Notes under the pieces: model-generated
Seen by the model: the letters and a program-made list of their open reading frames with translations, nothing else
Told to the model about the DNA's origin: nothing
Databases searched by the model: none
Assembly: GCF_016587415.1 (NCBI RefSeq)
Contig: NZ_BNJI01000003.1
Span: 682,001-746,000 of the forward strand
From: Ktedonobacter sp. SOSP1-85
GTDB taxonomy: Bacteria > Chloroflexota > Ktedonobacteria > Ktedonobacterales > Ktedonobacteraceae
Length of the DNA stretch: 64,000 nucleotides
Reading direction: 5' to 3'
Made by a program: the position numbers and the translations under genes
In this document: one piece after another, positions 42,727-51,927 of the stretch
How positions within the stretch are numbered: the first letter of the stretch is position 1
How the letters are laid out: the number at the start of each line of letters is the position of its first letter

Positions 42727-44447
42727 GTCTGCACATCCCACGCCAGACCTATGCCGACCTCTACGGCCCAACCGTGGGCGACCGCGTGCGCCTGGCCGAT
42801 ACCGACCTGGTCATCGAGGTGGAGCAAGATTTTACCACCTATGGCGACGAGATCACCTTCGGCGGCGGCAAGGTTATCCGCGATGGCATGGGCCAGAGTA
42901 GCCGCGCCACGCGAGAAGGAGTCAATGGAGCGCTGGACCTGGTTATCACCAATGCTCTGATCATTGACCACTGGGGCATCGTCAAAGGTGATATCGGCGT
43001 CAAAGATGGGCGCATCGTCAAGGTCGGCAAGGCCGGAAATCCCGATACCATGGCCGGGGTTGATCCCGAGCTTGTCGTCGGCTCCTCAACCGAGGTTATC
43101 GCAGGCGAGAACATGATCGTTACAGCGGGCGGCATCGATAGCCATATCCACTTTATCGCGCCCCAGCAGATCTACGAGGCCATCTCCAGCGGCATCACAA
43201 CCATGCTGGGCGGCGGCACTGGTCCCGCGACCGGCACCAACGCCACGACCTGTACGCCGGGAGCCTGGAACCTGGCGCGCATGCTCCAGGCGGCAGAGGC
43301 CTGGCCGGTCAACCTGGGCTTCCTCGGCAAGGGCAACACCTCGACGACGGAGCCACTCAGTGAGCAGATCCGAGCCGGGGCCTGTGGTCTCAAACTGCAC
43401 GAGGACTGGGGCACGACGCCCGCTGCCATCGATATCTGCCTGCGTGTCGCTGATCAGTACGATGTGCAGGTCGCGATCCATACCGATACCATCAACGAGG
43501 CTGGTTTCGTCGAGAATACCATCGCCGCCATCGCCGGGCGTGCCATCCATACCTATCACACCGAGGGCGCGGGCGGTGGACATGCCCCTGATATCATCCG
43601 CATCGCCTCGTATCCCTATATTCTGCCCTCTTCCACAAATCCGACGCGCCCCTACACGGTTAATACTATCGCGGAACACCTGGATATGCTCATGGTCTGC
43701 CACCACTTGAATCCCCAGGTTCCCGAGGACGTGGCCTTCGCCGAGAGTCGCATCAGGCCCGAGACCATCGCCGCCGAGGACATTCTGCACGACCTGGGAG
43801 TCTTCAGCATGATCTCTAGCGACTCCCAGGCCATGGGGCGCGTGGGCGAAGTTATCCTGCGCACCTGGCAGACGGCACATAAGATGAAGCAGCAGCGCGG
43901 ACACCTGCTAGAGGACTCGGAGCGCAACGACAACTTCCGTGTCAAGCGCTATGTCGCCAAGTACACCATCAACCCGGCCATCACGCATGGTATAGCCAAA
44001 CATGTCGGCTCCATCGAGGCGGGTAAGCTGGCAGACCTCGTACTCTGGAAGCCTGCCTTCTTTGGCGTCAAGCCTGAACTGATCATCAAGGGCGGCTTTA
44101 TCGCCTGGGGCGCGATGGGCGACGCCAATGCCTCGATTCCGACGCCGCAGCCAGTCATGTATCGACCTATGTTCGGCTCCTTCGGCGGAGCCACCGCCGC
44201 TACCAGCCTGACCTTTACCTCCCAGGCCGCCATCGAGGCAGACCTGCCTCGCAAGCTCGGCCTACGCAAACAAGCTGTCGCGGTCCAGAACTGCCGGACC
44301 ATCGGCAAGACCGACATGCTCCACAACGCATCCATGCCCACCATCGAGGTCGATCCCGAAACCTACGAAGTACGCGCCGATGGAGAACTCCTCACCTGCG
44401 AGCCCGCGACCGAGCTCCCCATGGCCCAGCGCTACTTCCTGTTTTAA
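42723..44447 (+). CDS. ureC: Urease alpha (catalytic) subunit
   Basis: 574 residues, normal length. It hydrolyses urea at a dinickel site. Ni ligands and the carbamylated lysine are visible: His141/His143 (GGIDSHIHFIAP), Lys224 (GLKLHEDWG), His253 (VAIHTDT), His279 (HTYHTEGAGGGHAPD), and the flap C326-H327-H328 (MVCHHLN). It ends in ELPMAQRYFLF. All catalytic residues are present. Confidence 0.98.
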   Translation: MSLHIPRQTYADLYGPTVGDRVRLADTDLVIEVEQDFTTYGDEITFGGGKVIRDGMGQSSRATREGVNGALDLVITNALIIDHWGIVKGDIGVKDGRIVKVGKAGNPDTMAGVDPELVVGSSTEVIAGENMIVTAGGIDSHIHFIAPQQIYEAISSGITTMLGGGTGPATGTNATTCTPGAWNLARMLQAAEAWPVNLGFLGKGNTSTTEPLSEQIRAGACGLKLHEDWGTTPAAIDICLRVADQYDVQVAIHTDTINEAGFVENTIAAIAGRAIHTYHTEGAGGGHAPDIIRIASYPYILPSSTNPTRPYTVNTIAEHLDMLMVCHHLNPQVPEDVAFAESRIRPETIAAEDILHDLGVFSMISSDSQAMGRVGEVILRTWQTAHKMKQQRGHLLEDSERNDNFRVKRYVAKYTINPAITHGIAKHVGSIEAGKLADLVLWKPAFFGVKPELIIKGGFIAWGAMGDANASIPTPQPVMYRPMFGSFGGATAATSLTFTSQAAIEADLPRKLGLRKQAVAVQNCRTIGKTDMLHNASMPTIEVDPETYEVRADGELLTCEPATELPMAQRYFLF

Positions 44448-44512
44448 TTCCTATAACACCAGGATTACAATGGAAATAGATAACCTGAAGCGTTATGAAA
44501 GGAAGTGGCACC

Positions 44513-45223
44513 ATGTCACAAACCACAAACCCTCGCGCCTTTCGCGTCGGTATTGCCGGGCCAGTTGGCTGCGGCAAAACCGCGCTCATCGACCGCCTCA
44601 GCAAAATGCTCTGGCCGCGTCATAACCTGGCTGTCGTCACCAATGATATCTACACCAAAGAGGATGCCGAGTTCCTTCTGCGTCAGGGCACACTGCCCCC
44701 CGAGCGCGTGCGCGGTGTCGAGACTGGAGGTTGCCCCCATGCCGCCATCCGTGAGGATGCCTCGATGAATCTGGAGGCCATTGAAGAGCTGGAGGAGACC
44801 CTGCCAGGGCTGGAACTGATCTTCGTCGAGAGCGGTGGCGATAACCTGGCCGCGGCCTTCAGCCCCGAACTGGTCGATGTCTCCATCTATGTCATCGACG
44901 TCTCAGGCGGCGACAAGATTCCGCGCAAGGGCGGACCCGGCATCTGTCGCTCGGATCTCCTTGTTATCAATAAAATAGACCTTGCTCCCTTTGTCGGGGC
45001 CTTACTTGAGGTCATGCGCCACGACGCCACCAAACAGCGTGGAGAACGCCCTTTTATCTTCACCAACATGCAAGTCGGAACTGGTCTATCTGAACTCATT
45101 GCCTGGCTTGAGCAACAGATGAGCGCTCCATTAGAGCAGCGCCGCACCCTGCTCACCACTGGGTCAGCCCCTTCGGGTATGGCGCATAGCCACAGTCACT
45201 CCCACGAACACATGCACGCCTAA
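44513..45223 (+). CDS. ureG: Urease accessory GTPase UreG with C-terminal His tail
   Basis: 236 residues from ATG 44513 (AAGGAAG upstream). P-loop GPVGCGKT (16-23), nickel-binding CPH motif in ETGGCPHAAIRED, and LVINKIDLAP. GTP-driven nickel delivery to UreC. The C-terminus AHSHSHSHEHMHA is rich in His, a feature usually seen at the UreG N-terminus or in UreE. No ureE is in the cluster, so this tail may store nickel. Confidence 0.95.
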   Translation: MSQTTNPRAFRVGIAGPVGCGKTALIDRLSKMLWPRHNLAVVTNDIYTKEDAEFLLRQGTLPPERVRGVETGGCPHAAIREDASMNLEAIEELEETLPGLELIFVESGGDNLAAAFSPELVDVSIYVIDVSGGDKIPRKGGPGICRSDLLVINKIDLAPFVGALLEVMRHDATKQRGERPFIFTNMQVGTGLSELIAWLEQQMSAPLEQRRTLLTTGSAPSGMAHSHSHSHEHMHA

Positions 45224-45235
45224 ATAAAAAGTTGT

Positions 45236-45299
45236 GTCTGGTTTCTATGAGTATGGTTGGCGAGCGTACGCTCGCCAACCATACTCATAGAAACCAGAC
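45236..45299. terminator. Perfect 64-nt palindrome after ureG
   Basis: 45236-45267 and 45268-45299 are exact reverse complements (32-bp arms). It starts 12 nt after the ureG stop. A few central bases must form the loop. No T-tract. Confidence 0.85.
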
Positions 45300-45465
45300 C
45301 TATTTCCAATATTTCACTCCCTCAGCCTGCAAAGCTCCTAGATCCATAACGTGTGTCATCGTTCACCATTCTCCAATTAACTTCTAATTAACTCATCAGC
45401 TAAAAAGTTGCGATATGCTCCAGTTTACCGTATGCTTAGACAGAAAGTAAGAGCTTTCAAGAGAA

Positions 45466-45721
45466 GTCAAGAACCCCCATATTGAATGTGGGGGCTTGCT
45501 CAAACGGCTAGAGCAACGCAATTCTTGGACTAGTGGGCTTTGTTTTTCGGAATAGACAGCAGCGTGAGGGGCTACAAGGATGTACACGGACGCCACCCTA
45601 ATCCGTACCACTCCTAGCCACGCCGAAGCTGATGCTACGGATACACTCGTAGCTACGCCTCTCATGCCACCACGAAGGGTCATATTCACCCTGGCCTGGA
45701 CCAGGAGAAGGGCAATCCCTT
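45466..45721 (+). ncRNA. Predicted omega RNA of the IsrB element
   Basis: Non-coding, structured 256 bases before isrB. The left end GTCAAGAACCCCCA and a hairpin (CCCCCATATTGAATGTGGGGG) match the design of the IscB left ends (GTCAGGAACCCC plus hairpin). The predicted 16-nt guide lies just outside: AGAGCTTTCAAGAGAA (45450-45465). No protein frame of interest is open here. Confidence 0.65.
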
Positions 45722-46786
45722 ATGCGCATACCTGTTGTCGATACACGCGGGATCGCGCTCATGCCATGCACACCAGCGAAAGCCCGCCACTTGCTCAAAA
45801 GCGGCAACGCACGACCCAAGCGCAACAAGCTCGGGCTGTTTTACGTCCAACTGAGCTACAAACAGGAACCAGACAACCAATCCCTCGTCGCGGGGGTCGA
45901 TCCTGGGTCGAAGTTTGAGGGTTTGAGCGTGGTTGGCACCAAAGACACCGTGCTCAACTTGATGGTGGAAGCACCCGATCATGTCAAAGGTGCGGTTGCG
46001 ACCAGGCGCACGATGCGCAGGGCCAGACGGCAGCGCAAGTGGCGCAGGCCCAAGCGCTTTCACAACCGTCTCAACCGCATGCAGCGCATTCCCCCCTCAA
46101 CGAGAAGTCGATGGGAAGCCAAAGCCAGGATTCTTGCGCACTTGCGGACCATCCTTCCATTGACGGATGTGGTGGTAGAAGATGTGCAGGCGGTCACACG
46201 CAAGGGCAAAGGGGGCACATGGAACGGCTCCTTTAGTCCTGTCCAAGTGGGGAAGGAGCATCTCTACCGACTCTTGCGAGAGATGGGACTCACCCTGCAT
46301 CTGCGCGAGGGCTGGCAGACGAAGGAACTTCGAGAGCAGCATGGCCTCAAAAAGACGAAGAGCAAGTCGAAGCAGTCCTTTGAGTCGCATACGGTGGATA
46401 GTTGGGTGCTCGCCGCCTCGATCAGTGGGGCGGAGCACCCCACCTGCACCCGTCTGTGGTACATGGTGCCAGCCATCTTGCATCGTCGCCAACTCCATCG
46501 TTTGCAAGCGTCAAAGGGAGGCGTGCGCAAGCCCTATGGGGGAACCCGCTCATTGGGCGTGAAACGGGGAACCCTTGTCAAGCACAAGAAATACGGACTT
46601 TGTACCGTCGGCGGAGTTGACCGCAAGCGAAACACCATCAGCTTGCACGAATACCGAACGAACACACGACTCACGCAAGCAGCGAAAGTGGAGACCTGTC
46701 GCGTCTTGACCTGGCTGTCTTGGCGCTCCTGGTTGCTCAGAGGAAAGCGCACATCGTCAAAGGACAAGGGAAGCCACTCTTCCTAG
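45722..46786 (+). CDS. isrB: IsrB RNA-guided nickase (IscB relative without HNH)
   Basis: 354 residues. The PLMP-type N-terminus reads IALMPCTPAKARHLLKSGNARP. RuvC-I Asp60 (AGVDPGSKFEG), a strongly basic bridge helix (~95-128), RuvC-II Glu153 (VVVEDVQAV) and RuvC-III His223/Asp226 (SHTVDSWVLA) follow. Between RuvC-II and RuvC-III there is only a ~65-residue linker and no HNH zinc motif, so it should cut one strand only. A basic C-terminal target-interaction domain ends the protein. It is complete and predicted functional. Confidence 0.88.
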   Translation: MRIPVVDTRGIALMPCTPAKARHLLKSGNARPKRNKLGLFYVQLSYKQEPDNQSLVAGVDPGSKFEGLSVVGTKDTVLNLMVEAPDHVKGAVATRRTMRRARRQRKWRRPKRFHNRLNRMQRIPPSTRSRWEAKARILAHLRTILPLTDVVVEDVQAVTRKGKGGTWNGSFSPVQVGKEHLYRLLREMGLTLHLREGWQTKELREQHGLKKTKSKSKQSFESHTVDSWVLAASISGAEHPTCTRLWYMVPAILHRRQLHRLQASKGGVRKPYGGTRSLGVKRGTLVKHKKYGLCTVGGVDRKRNTISLHEYRTNTRLTQAAKVETCRVLTWLSWRSWLLRGKRTSSKDKGSHSS

Positions 46787-46850
46787 CCCCAACTAAGGAA
46801 CGCCTGTGGAGATCCGATGAGTAAAAGTAGATCTACAAAGGATGCAACCG

Positions 46851-46982
46851 ATGCAGAATACCGATGCTACACAACTGCCCTTTTCGCTTTCCCACTTCAT
46901 TCGTACTCAAACCCCATTAATGGGAGAGCAATGCATTGTGATTACCTCCAGCGAGAAAGGGGCCCTCGTCCATGTCGAGTAA
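46851..46982 (+). CDS. 43-residue ORF overlapping the ABC exporter start
   Basis: ATG 46851 is preceded at 8 nt by AAAGGA. The ORF encodes a 43-residue peptide beginning MQNTDATQLPFSLSHFIRTQ and ending in GALVHVE, with its single Cys at about residue 28. The stop TAA at 46980 overlaps the exporter ATG (46972) by 11 nt. It is either a coupled small protein, an exported peptide precursor or a translation-control leader. I know no homologue, so the call rests only on layout and ribosome binding site. Confidence 0.4.
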   Translation: MQNTDATQLPFSLSHFIRTQTPLMGEQCIVITSSEKGALVHVE

Positions 46983-48867
46983 TGGAAACGGACAACGGTC
47001 TCCCCAAACACCGAAAAGGAAGCAAACCAAAGAACAAAACGACGATACATTTCAGTTAAGCAGAGTTTTTCTAGCCTTTACGCAATTGCCGAGAGTGATT
47101 CGTCTGGTCTGGTCTACCAGCCCTTTGCTCACGATCACTATGGCGCTGATCAGCTTTGTCAGCGGCTTTTTGCCTGCGCTAAGCGTCTGGATTACGCGGG
47201 GCGTGGTCGATAGTGTGATCACTGCCGCGTTTAGTCGCACGCACACGTTGGGCATGGTCTGGTTTTTTGTAGGGGCGCAGCTGGTCGTGGGTTTGGGACA
47301 GAACCTTTTGAGTACCTTGAGCAATATTGCGCAACAGCTTTTGCAGGAGCGCGTGAGCAATCGCGTGCAGGCGATGATCCTGGAGAAAGCCAATACACTT
47401 GACCTGGCCTTTTTTGAGGATGCGGAATTTTATGATAAGCTGCGCAACGCCTCCGACGAATCAAGCTATAAGCCGATGTCAATTATCTCGCAACTCTTCG
47501 ATTTCGCCAAGACGCTAGTGACGCTCTTCTCCATGCTCTTCCTGCTGCTCAACCTAACCTGGTGGCTAGCGGTGATCGCCCTGTTTATGCCGATTCCCTC
47601 GTTTATTTCCAGCACACGCTATGGTTGGCGGGGCTATAAAAAGATGCGCCATCAGTCACCAAAGCGGCGGCGCATGATGTACTTGAACCGCCTGATGACC
47701 ACTGACACCTATAATAAAGAGATCAAGCTCTTCAGTCTGGGACACTTTTTCATTAATCAATTTAAAGATCTGGCTGAGGCGTTGTACCAAGAAGATAAAC
47801 GCATCATTGTGCGGCGCTATCTGGCTAGTTTTGCCTGGAGCAGTCTCTCGGCCGTGGCAAATTCGGCCATCTATATCTATGTGGCCTTGCGGGCAGTAAT
47901 CGGTGCGATCAGCATTGGTAGCCTGACCATGTATACACAAGCGACCATGCAGGTTGGCTCAAGCTTCCAGGGGATTCTTGGCAATCTCTCAGGGATCTAC
48001 GAGAACAATCTTTTTGTGGACACCCTCTACCAATTCTTGGAATATCAGCCGCGCATTATCTCGCCAGCCCGACCAAATGCCTTGCAGCGCGATTCCAACT
48101 CGCCCGGGCTGGCTGTGGAGTTCCGCAATGTCAGCTTCACCTATCCTGGCAAAGATCCTGAGACCGAGGCTGCCTTAAAAAATGTCAGCTTTGCCATCAA
48201 GGCTGGCGAGGCTATCGCGCTAGTGGGGCGAAACGGAGCTGGTAAGACCACGCTAGTGAAGCTGCTGACGCGCCTCTACGATCCGGACGCGGGTCAAATC
48301 TTGATGGGGGGGCGCGATATCCGCGAGTACGATATTGAAGAGTTGCGGAGCGTGGTGGGTGTGATCTTCCAGGATTATGTAACATATTATATGAGCGCGC
48401 GCGAGAATATCGGCGTGGGCCAGATCGATGAAATTGAGAATTTGGAACTTGTGGAGCGGGCTGCGGGCAAGAGTGGGGCTAATGCGGTCATTACAAAACT
48501 GCACGATGGCTACGCGACCATGTTGGGTCGTTGGTTTAAGGATGGTACTCAGCTCAGCGGGGGCGAATGGCAGAAGGTGGCTCTGGCGCGTGCCTTTATG
48601 CGCAATGCGCCGATTCTTGTCCTCGACGAGCCAACCAGCTCACTCGACGCACAGGCCGAGTATGAGATCTTCACCAAATTCCGCCTGCTGACCGAGGGGA
48701 AGACAGCCATTTTCATCAGCCACCGTTTCAGCACCGTGCGCCTGGCCGATCGTATCTTTGTGATCGAGGAGGGCGTGCTCAAAGAAAGCGGCTCACACGC
48801 TGAGCTGCTCGCGCTTGATGGCCGCTACGCCGAGCTGTTCAATTTGCAGGCGGAGGCGTATCGGTAA
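46972..48867 (+). CDS. ABC-type exporter (half transporter, membrane plus ATPase domains)
   Basis: 631 residues; ATG 46972 with AAAGGGG 9 nt upstream. N-terminal membrane domain with six helices (residues ~35-345), C-terminal ATPase: Walker A VGRNGAGKTT (~425), Q-loop VGVIFQDYVTYYMSARENI, signature LSGGEWQKVALARA, Walker B ILVLDEPTSSLD, and H-loop FISHRFSTV. It is an ABCB-type exporter, probably a homodimer; its cargo is unknown. There is no peptidase C39 domain. Its start overlaps a 43-codon ORF. Confidence 0.93.
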   Translation: MSSNGNGQRSPQTPKRKQTKEQNDDTFQLSRVFLAFTQLPRVIRLVWSTSPLLTITMALISFVSGFLPALSVWITRGVVDSVITAAFSRTHTLGMVWFFVGAQLVVGLGQNLLSTLSNIAQQLLQERVSNRVQAMILEKANTLDLAFFEDAEFYDKLRNASDESSYKPMSIISQLFDFAKTLVTLFSMLFLLLNLTWWLAVIALFMPIPSFISSTRYGWRGYKKMRHQSPKRRRMMYLNRLMTTDTYNKEIKLFSLGHFFINQFKDLAEALYQEDKRIIVRRYLASFAWSSLSAVANSAIYIYVALRAVIGAISIGSLTMYTQATMQVGSSFQGILGNLSGIYENNLFVDTLYQFLEYQPRIISPARPNALQRDSNSPGLAVEFRNVSFTYPGKDPETEAALKNVSFAIKAGEAIALVGRNGAGKTTLVKLLTRLYDPDAGQILMGGRDIREYDIEELRSVVGVIFQDYVTYYMSARENIGVGQIDEIENLELVERAAGKSGANAVITKLHDGYATMLGRWFKDGTQLSGGEWQKVALARAFMRNAPILVLDEPTSSLDAQAEYEIFTKFRLLTEGKTAIFISHRFSTVRLADRIFVIEEGVLKESGSHAELLALDGRYAELFNLQAEAYR

Positions 48868-48896
48868 GAGCAAAAGATAGATCATTTCGGTTGGAT

Positions 48897-48939
48897 GTTT
48901 CTCCACCAGCGCCACTAGCAGTGGCGCTGGTGGAGAAAC
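48897..48939. terminator. 20-bp-stem hairpin after ABC exporter
   Basis: 48897-48916 pairs perfectly with 48920-48939 around a 3-nt loop, 29 nt after the stop codon. There is no clear T-tract. Confidence 0.8.
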
Positions 48940-49034
48940 TGCACTACCGTTTCTCCCGTAAAACAGTTCACCGCCCTAATGCCTCATCACGAGGAAAAGG
49001 TATTGTTTTTCAGAAGGAGTAAGCATGGATAAAG

Positions 49035-49910
49035 TTAGAGAATGCCTGTGAACATATCCTGCTCATAGAGACCAGGACGGCGATCCGTTAGATCACGCGC
49101 CAGGGTGAAGTACTCATATCCCAGAGCAAGTTCGCGCTGCTCTGGAGGCAGGGTAAAGAAGAAGTTATCGGGCGCGATCTGCGTTCTATGCGCACGTAAA
49201 GCTTGAATCTTCTGTTCGATATGTGGGCGCACATCAACACAGGTAGAGATGAGTTCATCTGGTGTGCCCATACGGTCCATATTCATCTCTGGATTATTCC
49301 AGGGACCATCGGCGCCACTCTCGCGCATCTGCTTCACCGCCTGCTGGATCATCGAGCGCGACATCGCCGTATAATAGAGCTTCAGGGGCTGCCAGGCACC
49401 GGGGATATCGGGATAACAACGAGGATCGGCCGCGGCATCGAAGGCCGCCAGGGCCACACGATGTGCCTGCAAGTGATCGGGATGACCATAACCACCAAAA
49501 GCATCGTAGGTCGCGATCACCTGCGGCTTCAGCTCACGAATAATCGCCACTAAGCGTCCGACTGCCTCGTCAAACACAGCTCGATGGAAACAATCAGGAT
49601 GATTATTAGAAGGACGGCCAGCCATGCCCGAATCGCGATAGCCGAGCAGGCGCAGTTCATGAATACCAAGGGCCTCAACAGAGGCCTGAAGCTCCTGCCG
49701 ACGCACCTCAGCCAGGCGCGGGAACATCGCCTGCTTCGCGGCCTCATCCAGCTCGGGATCAACGATCTCGCCCTCTTCGCCCAGGTTTGACGTTACCAGG
49801 GCGGTGCGCACACCCCGGGCCGCGAGCATAGCCAACGTGCCGCCCGTGCCAAATACCTCATCATCGGGATGAGCATGAACAGCCATAAAAGTCAGAAGTG
49901 TCTGTGTCAT
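49035..49910 (-). CDS. PIG-L family amidase/deacetylase, Mca-like
   Basis: 291 residues. Zn motif MAVHAHPDDEVFGTGG (residues ~9-24), third ligand in YDAFGGYGHPDHLQAHR. The length, the LGYRDSGMAG segment and the C-terminal YEYFTLARDL ending match the mycothiol S-conjugate amidase (Mca)/MshB-like branch of PIG-L rather than short LmbE proteins. Whether this organism makes mycothiol or another thiol glycoside cannot be seen here, so the substrate is open. Confidence 0.87.
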   Translation of the reverse strand: MTQTLLTFMAVHAHPDDEVFGTGGTLAMLAARGVRTALVTSNLGEEGEIVDPELDEAAKQAMFPRLAEVRRQELQASVEALGIHELRLLGYRDSGMAGRPSNNHPDCFHRAVFDEAVGRLVAIIRELKPQVIATYDAFGGYGHPDHLQAHRVALAAFDAAADPRCYPDIPGAWQPLKLYYTAMSRSMIQQAVKQMRESGADGPWNNPEMNMDRMGTPDELISTCVDVRPHIEQKIQALRAHRTQIAPDNFFFTLPPEQRELALGYEYFTLARDLTDRRPGLYEQDMFTGIL

Positions 49911-50014
49911 AAGGATCTCTTTCTCAACTATCAGTGAAACTTCAATATCGAAAATTTATACAATTGTGGCAAGAAAACCACGAAGTCTTTAGCTTCGTGG
50001 ATGAATTGCCACAT

Positions 50015-50409
50015 TCAGCCTTGACTTTCAATGGAGAGCCGAATGGTTCCCTGGCTTGCATTGCCGACAGTACAGCAAAAATACCCATCGCTCCAAAAGG
50101 TCTTTTCCTTCCAAAATTGTCTTTTCGTTCTTGTTCGTGCAGACGCCAAAGCTGAAACGTCGATTCTTGCTTTCACCAGCATACGATGACCAGTAGGGAA
50201 AGCTTCGGCTCGCTTCTTTTGAGACAATGAATATGATCTTCATCCACGTTCATTCTCTCAAAAGAGACGCTTGATCGTGCAGCAATGCTCTCAAAAAGGT
50301 TTTTGACCTCTTCCCCATATGGCAGTAAGAGCTTTTTCCGGTACTTACAGACAACGATCATATGAGAGAGGATGAGGAACTTGGCATGGTTGTTTGTCTC
50401 ATCATCCAT
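50015..50409 (-). pseudogene. tnpA: IS200/IS605 TnpA (HUH, Y1) transposase remnant
   Basis: The first part (MDDETNNHAKFLILSHMIVVCKYRKK ... NVDEDHIHCL) is the TnpA N-terminus with the HUH motif His-x-His. After SEPKLSLLVIVCW there is an in-frame TGA. The same frame resumes with KQESTFQLWRLHEQERK, and then a one-base shift leads to FWKEKTFWSDGYFCCTVGNAS and the stop at 50015. One nonsense codon and one frameshift make it inactive. Its start overlaps the end of iscB. The family is usually ~140 residues. Confidence 0.85.
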
Positions 50410-51623
50410 GAGGAACGGGCACTCACTCTCTTCATCTTGCTAAACTTGGGGATGGGCTTCAAATCGACCTTGTTGCCGCCAATGTCCATCAAAATCGCGT
50501 ACCCTGTTGCCATTCGCCCTTTAATACAGTATTCCTGGCCCTTGTAGCGAACGGTGTCAAATTTACGGAAACCGGCTAATTTCCCTGTTGGGATGCGTTG
50601 TTCACTGCGAACGCCTTTGGTTTGCTGGTAATCCCCATCAGGGATGCATCGCTTCTTGATGACGATCGTGGTCTCAAACGCGGGTGTTTTCCCCCGTGTG
50701 GCGATCATCACCGCATCAAACATATGCTCCTTGGGCAGTCCTGCCAATAGACGATGTTCTTTGGTGACAAAACCCCAGGTTTCCTCCGCTTCCACTCGTT
50801 GGAGAAGTTGCACGCGGATACTGTTCATCTGGGTCGCATGACGCAAATCCCCTTTGTGCTTTCCCGTGTGTTTGAGCGTCACGGTTCCGGCATGCAGCCC
50901 ATCGTGACAGGTTTTGCAGAGGGTGAGTAAATTGGCTTCCTCATCACTGCCGTTCTGACTGCGAAAAACGAGATGATGGACTTCTAACCGCTTGTCTTTC
51001 GATTTTCCTGCACAGTGTTGGCAGGTGTAACCGTCTCGTGTGAGCACATACGCCTTCGTATTGGCATACCCATAGTTGACCCCCTTCTGGTAGAGCCACT
51101 TCTTGTGGAGCACTTCAGGATGTTTGAGCGCATGAGGATCAAAGGTTCCTGTTTCTAGCACCATGGAGGTGATGGGCAAAAGTGATTGAACAAAACGGAT
51201 TTCTCGCAGATGAGCGTCGATCTTGCTCCTCATAGTTGGTGAGAAACGTCCCTGCTTGATAGAGTTCCTGCGATTGAGCCAGCGTGCGGATCGGTATCGT
51301 GTTTTTCGGGCACGGCGATTGCGGCGTTTCGTCGCTCGCTCTTTCATCGTCTCGGCGATATCGTTGCGTACCTGGACTTCCGAGAGATAAAAAACCTTCC
51401 CCATGGTATCAGCCACAGTCGAACCAATCACGGAACTGCCCGTGTCGACGCCGTGCGTGAGCGGTTGGGTATACCCCTGCTCTGGTGGTGCCAGCAGTTG
51501 GATGGTAAAAGGGGTTCGACGCCTCACCTTCGCTTTTCCTTGTTTGAGGAGCAAACGCGCAACGACAGGCCGACACGGCATCAATGGAGCTCTTTGCGGT
51601 GAGAGAACATACACACTATTCAT
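50358..51623 (-). CDS. iscB: IscB RNA-guided nuclease, copy 3 (divergent clade)
   Basis: 421 residues from ATG 51623 (AAAGGAAT upstream). It has a literal PLMP motif (RAPLMPCRPVVARLLLKQGKAKV), RuvC-I Asp60 (HGVDTGSSVIG), bridge helix RATKRRNRRARKTRYRS, RuvC-II Glu (SMVLETGTFDPH), HNH (CQHC, EVHHLVFRS with Asn and CKTC) and RuvC-III His/Asp (EHMFDAVMIAT). The C-terminal ~20 residues (RSSWMMRQTTM...) are read out of frame with tnpA and may be an add-on. It is only distantly similar to copies 1 and 2. All catalytic residues are present. Confidence 0.92.
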   Translation of the reverse strand: MNSVYVLSPQRAPLMPCRPVVARLLLKQGKAKVRRRTPFTIQLLAPPEQGYTQPLTHGVDTGSSVIGSTVADTMGKVFYLSEVQVRNDIAETMKERATKRRNRRARKTRYRSARWLNRRNSIKQGRFSPTMRSKIDAHLREIRFVQSLLPITSMVLETGTFDPHALKHPEVLHKKWLYQKGVNYGYANTKAYVLTRDGYTCQHCAGKSKDKRLEVHHLVFRSQNGSDEEANLLTLCKTCHDGLHAGTVTLKHTGKHKGDLRHATQMNSIRVQLLQRVEAEETWGFVTKEHRLLAGLPKEHMFDAVMIATRGKTPAFETTIVIKKRCIPDGDYQQTKGVRSEQRIPTGKLAGFRKFDTVRYKGQEYCIKGRMATGYAILMDIGGNKVDLKPIPKFSKMKRVSARSSWMMRQTTMPSSSSSLI

Positions 51624-51915
51624 AGAAAGCGATTCCTTTCGGAAAATACTCCAGCAAGCGCCGGGTAATGCGTATCTCTTCGCTGTAACCACGAAGAGAA
51701 TCCGGCTTCATCTCGACACTGTTTAAAAGGCTTGTTGGGCCTGGATCACCGGACCTTGCCTCAGTCCTACTTAAACCCAGGCGACAGAGCAACAGTCTGA
51801 TGCGTCAACCGTCGGTGTCATGACCTTTCAAACGCTGTTTCCATTTCGGGAAACCAGTCTGGTGAACTCAGGCTTCCGAAGAAGCCCCTGAATCTTTCGC
51901 TCAGGGGTAGTTCAC
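51624..51915 (-). ncRNA. Predicted omega RNA of IscB element 3
   Basis: 292 non-coding bases before iscB with several hairpins, opening with GTGAACTACCCC and its stem-loop. The predicted 16-nt guide immediately outside the left end is ATAGATATTGATTGAT (51931-51916), which contains the TAG stop of the dienelactone hydrolase gene. Confidence 0.7.
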
Positions 51916-51927
51916 ATCAATCAATAT

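Larger units (their letters stand above)
45466..46800 (+). mobile_element. IsrB element (IS200/IS605 group, no tnpA)
   Basis: Omega RNA plus isrB, co-oriented with the urease genes and starting 243 nt after ureG. The left end is assigned by similarity to the IscB elements. The right end is approximate, because no second copy is available for comparison. Confidence 0.6.
49964..51915 (-). mobile_element. IS605-type element with iscB and degraded tnpA
   Basis: About 1950 bp. Left end (minus strand) GTGAACTACCCC with hairpin CCCCTGA...TCAGGGG near 51890-51910. Right-end hairpin CCACGAAG/CTTCGTGG (49978-49985 with 49993-50000), with an outer GTGGCAA/TTGCCAC pairing. It contains omega RNA, iscB and tnpA remnant in that order. 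It begins 12 nt after the stop of the dienelactone hydrolase gene in the same orientation. Confidence 0.8.

Noticed and set aside
46817..47059. 80-codon frame before the ABC exporter
   Set aside because: It lacks a ribosome binding site and overlaps the exporter by 88 bases; the 43-codon frame at 46851 has better signals.
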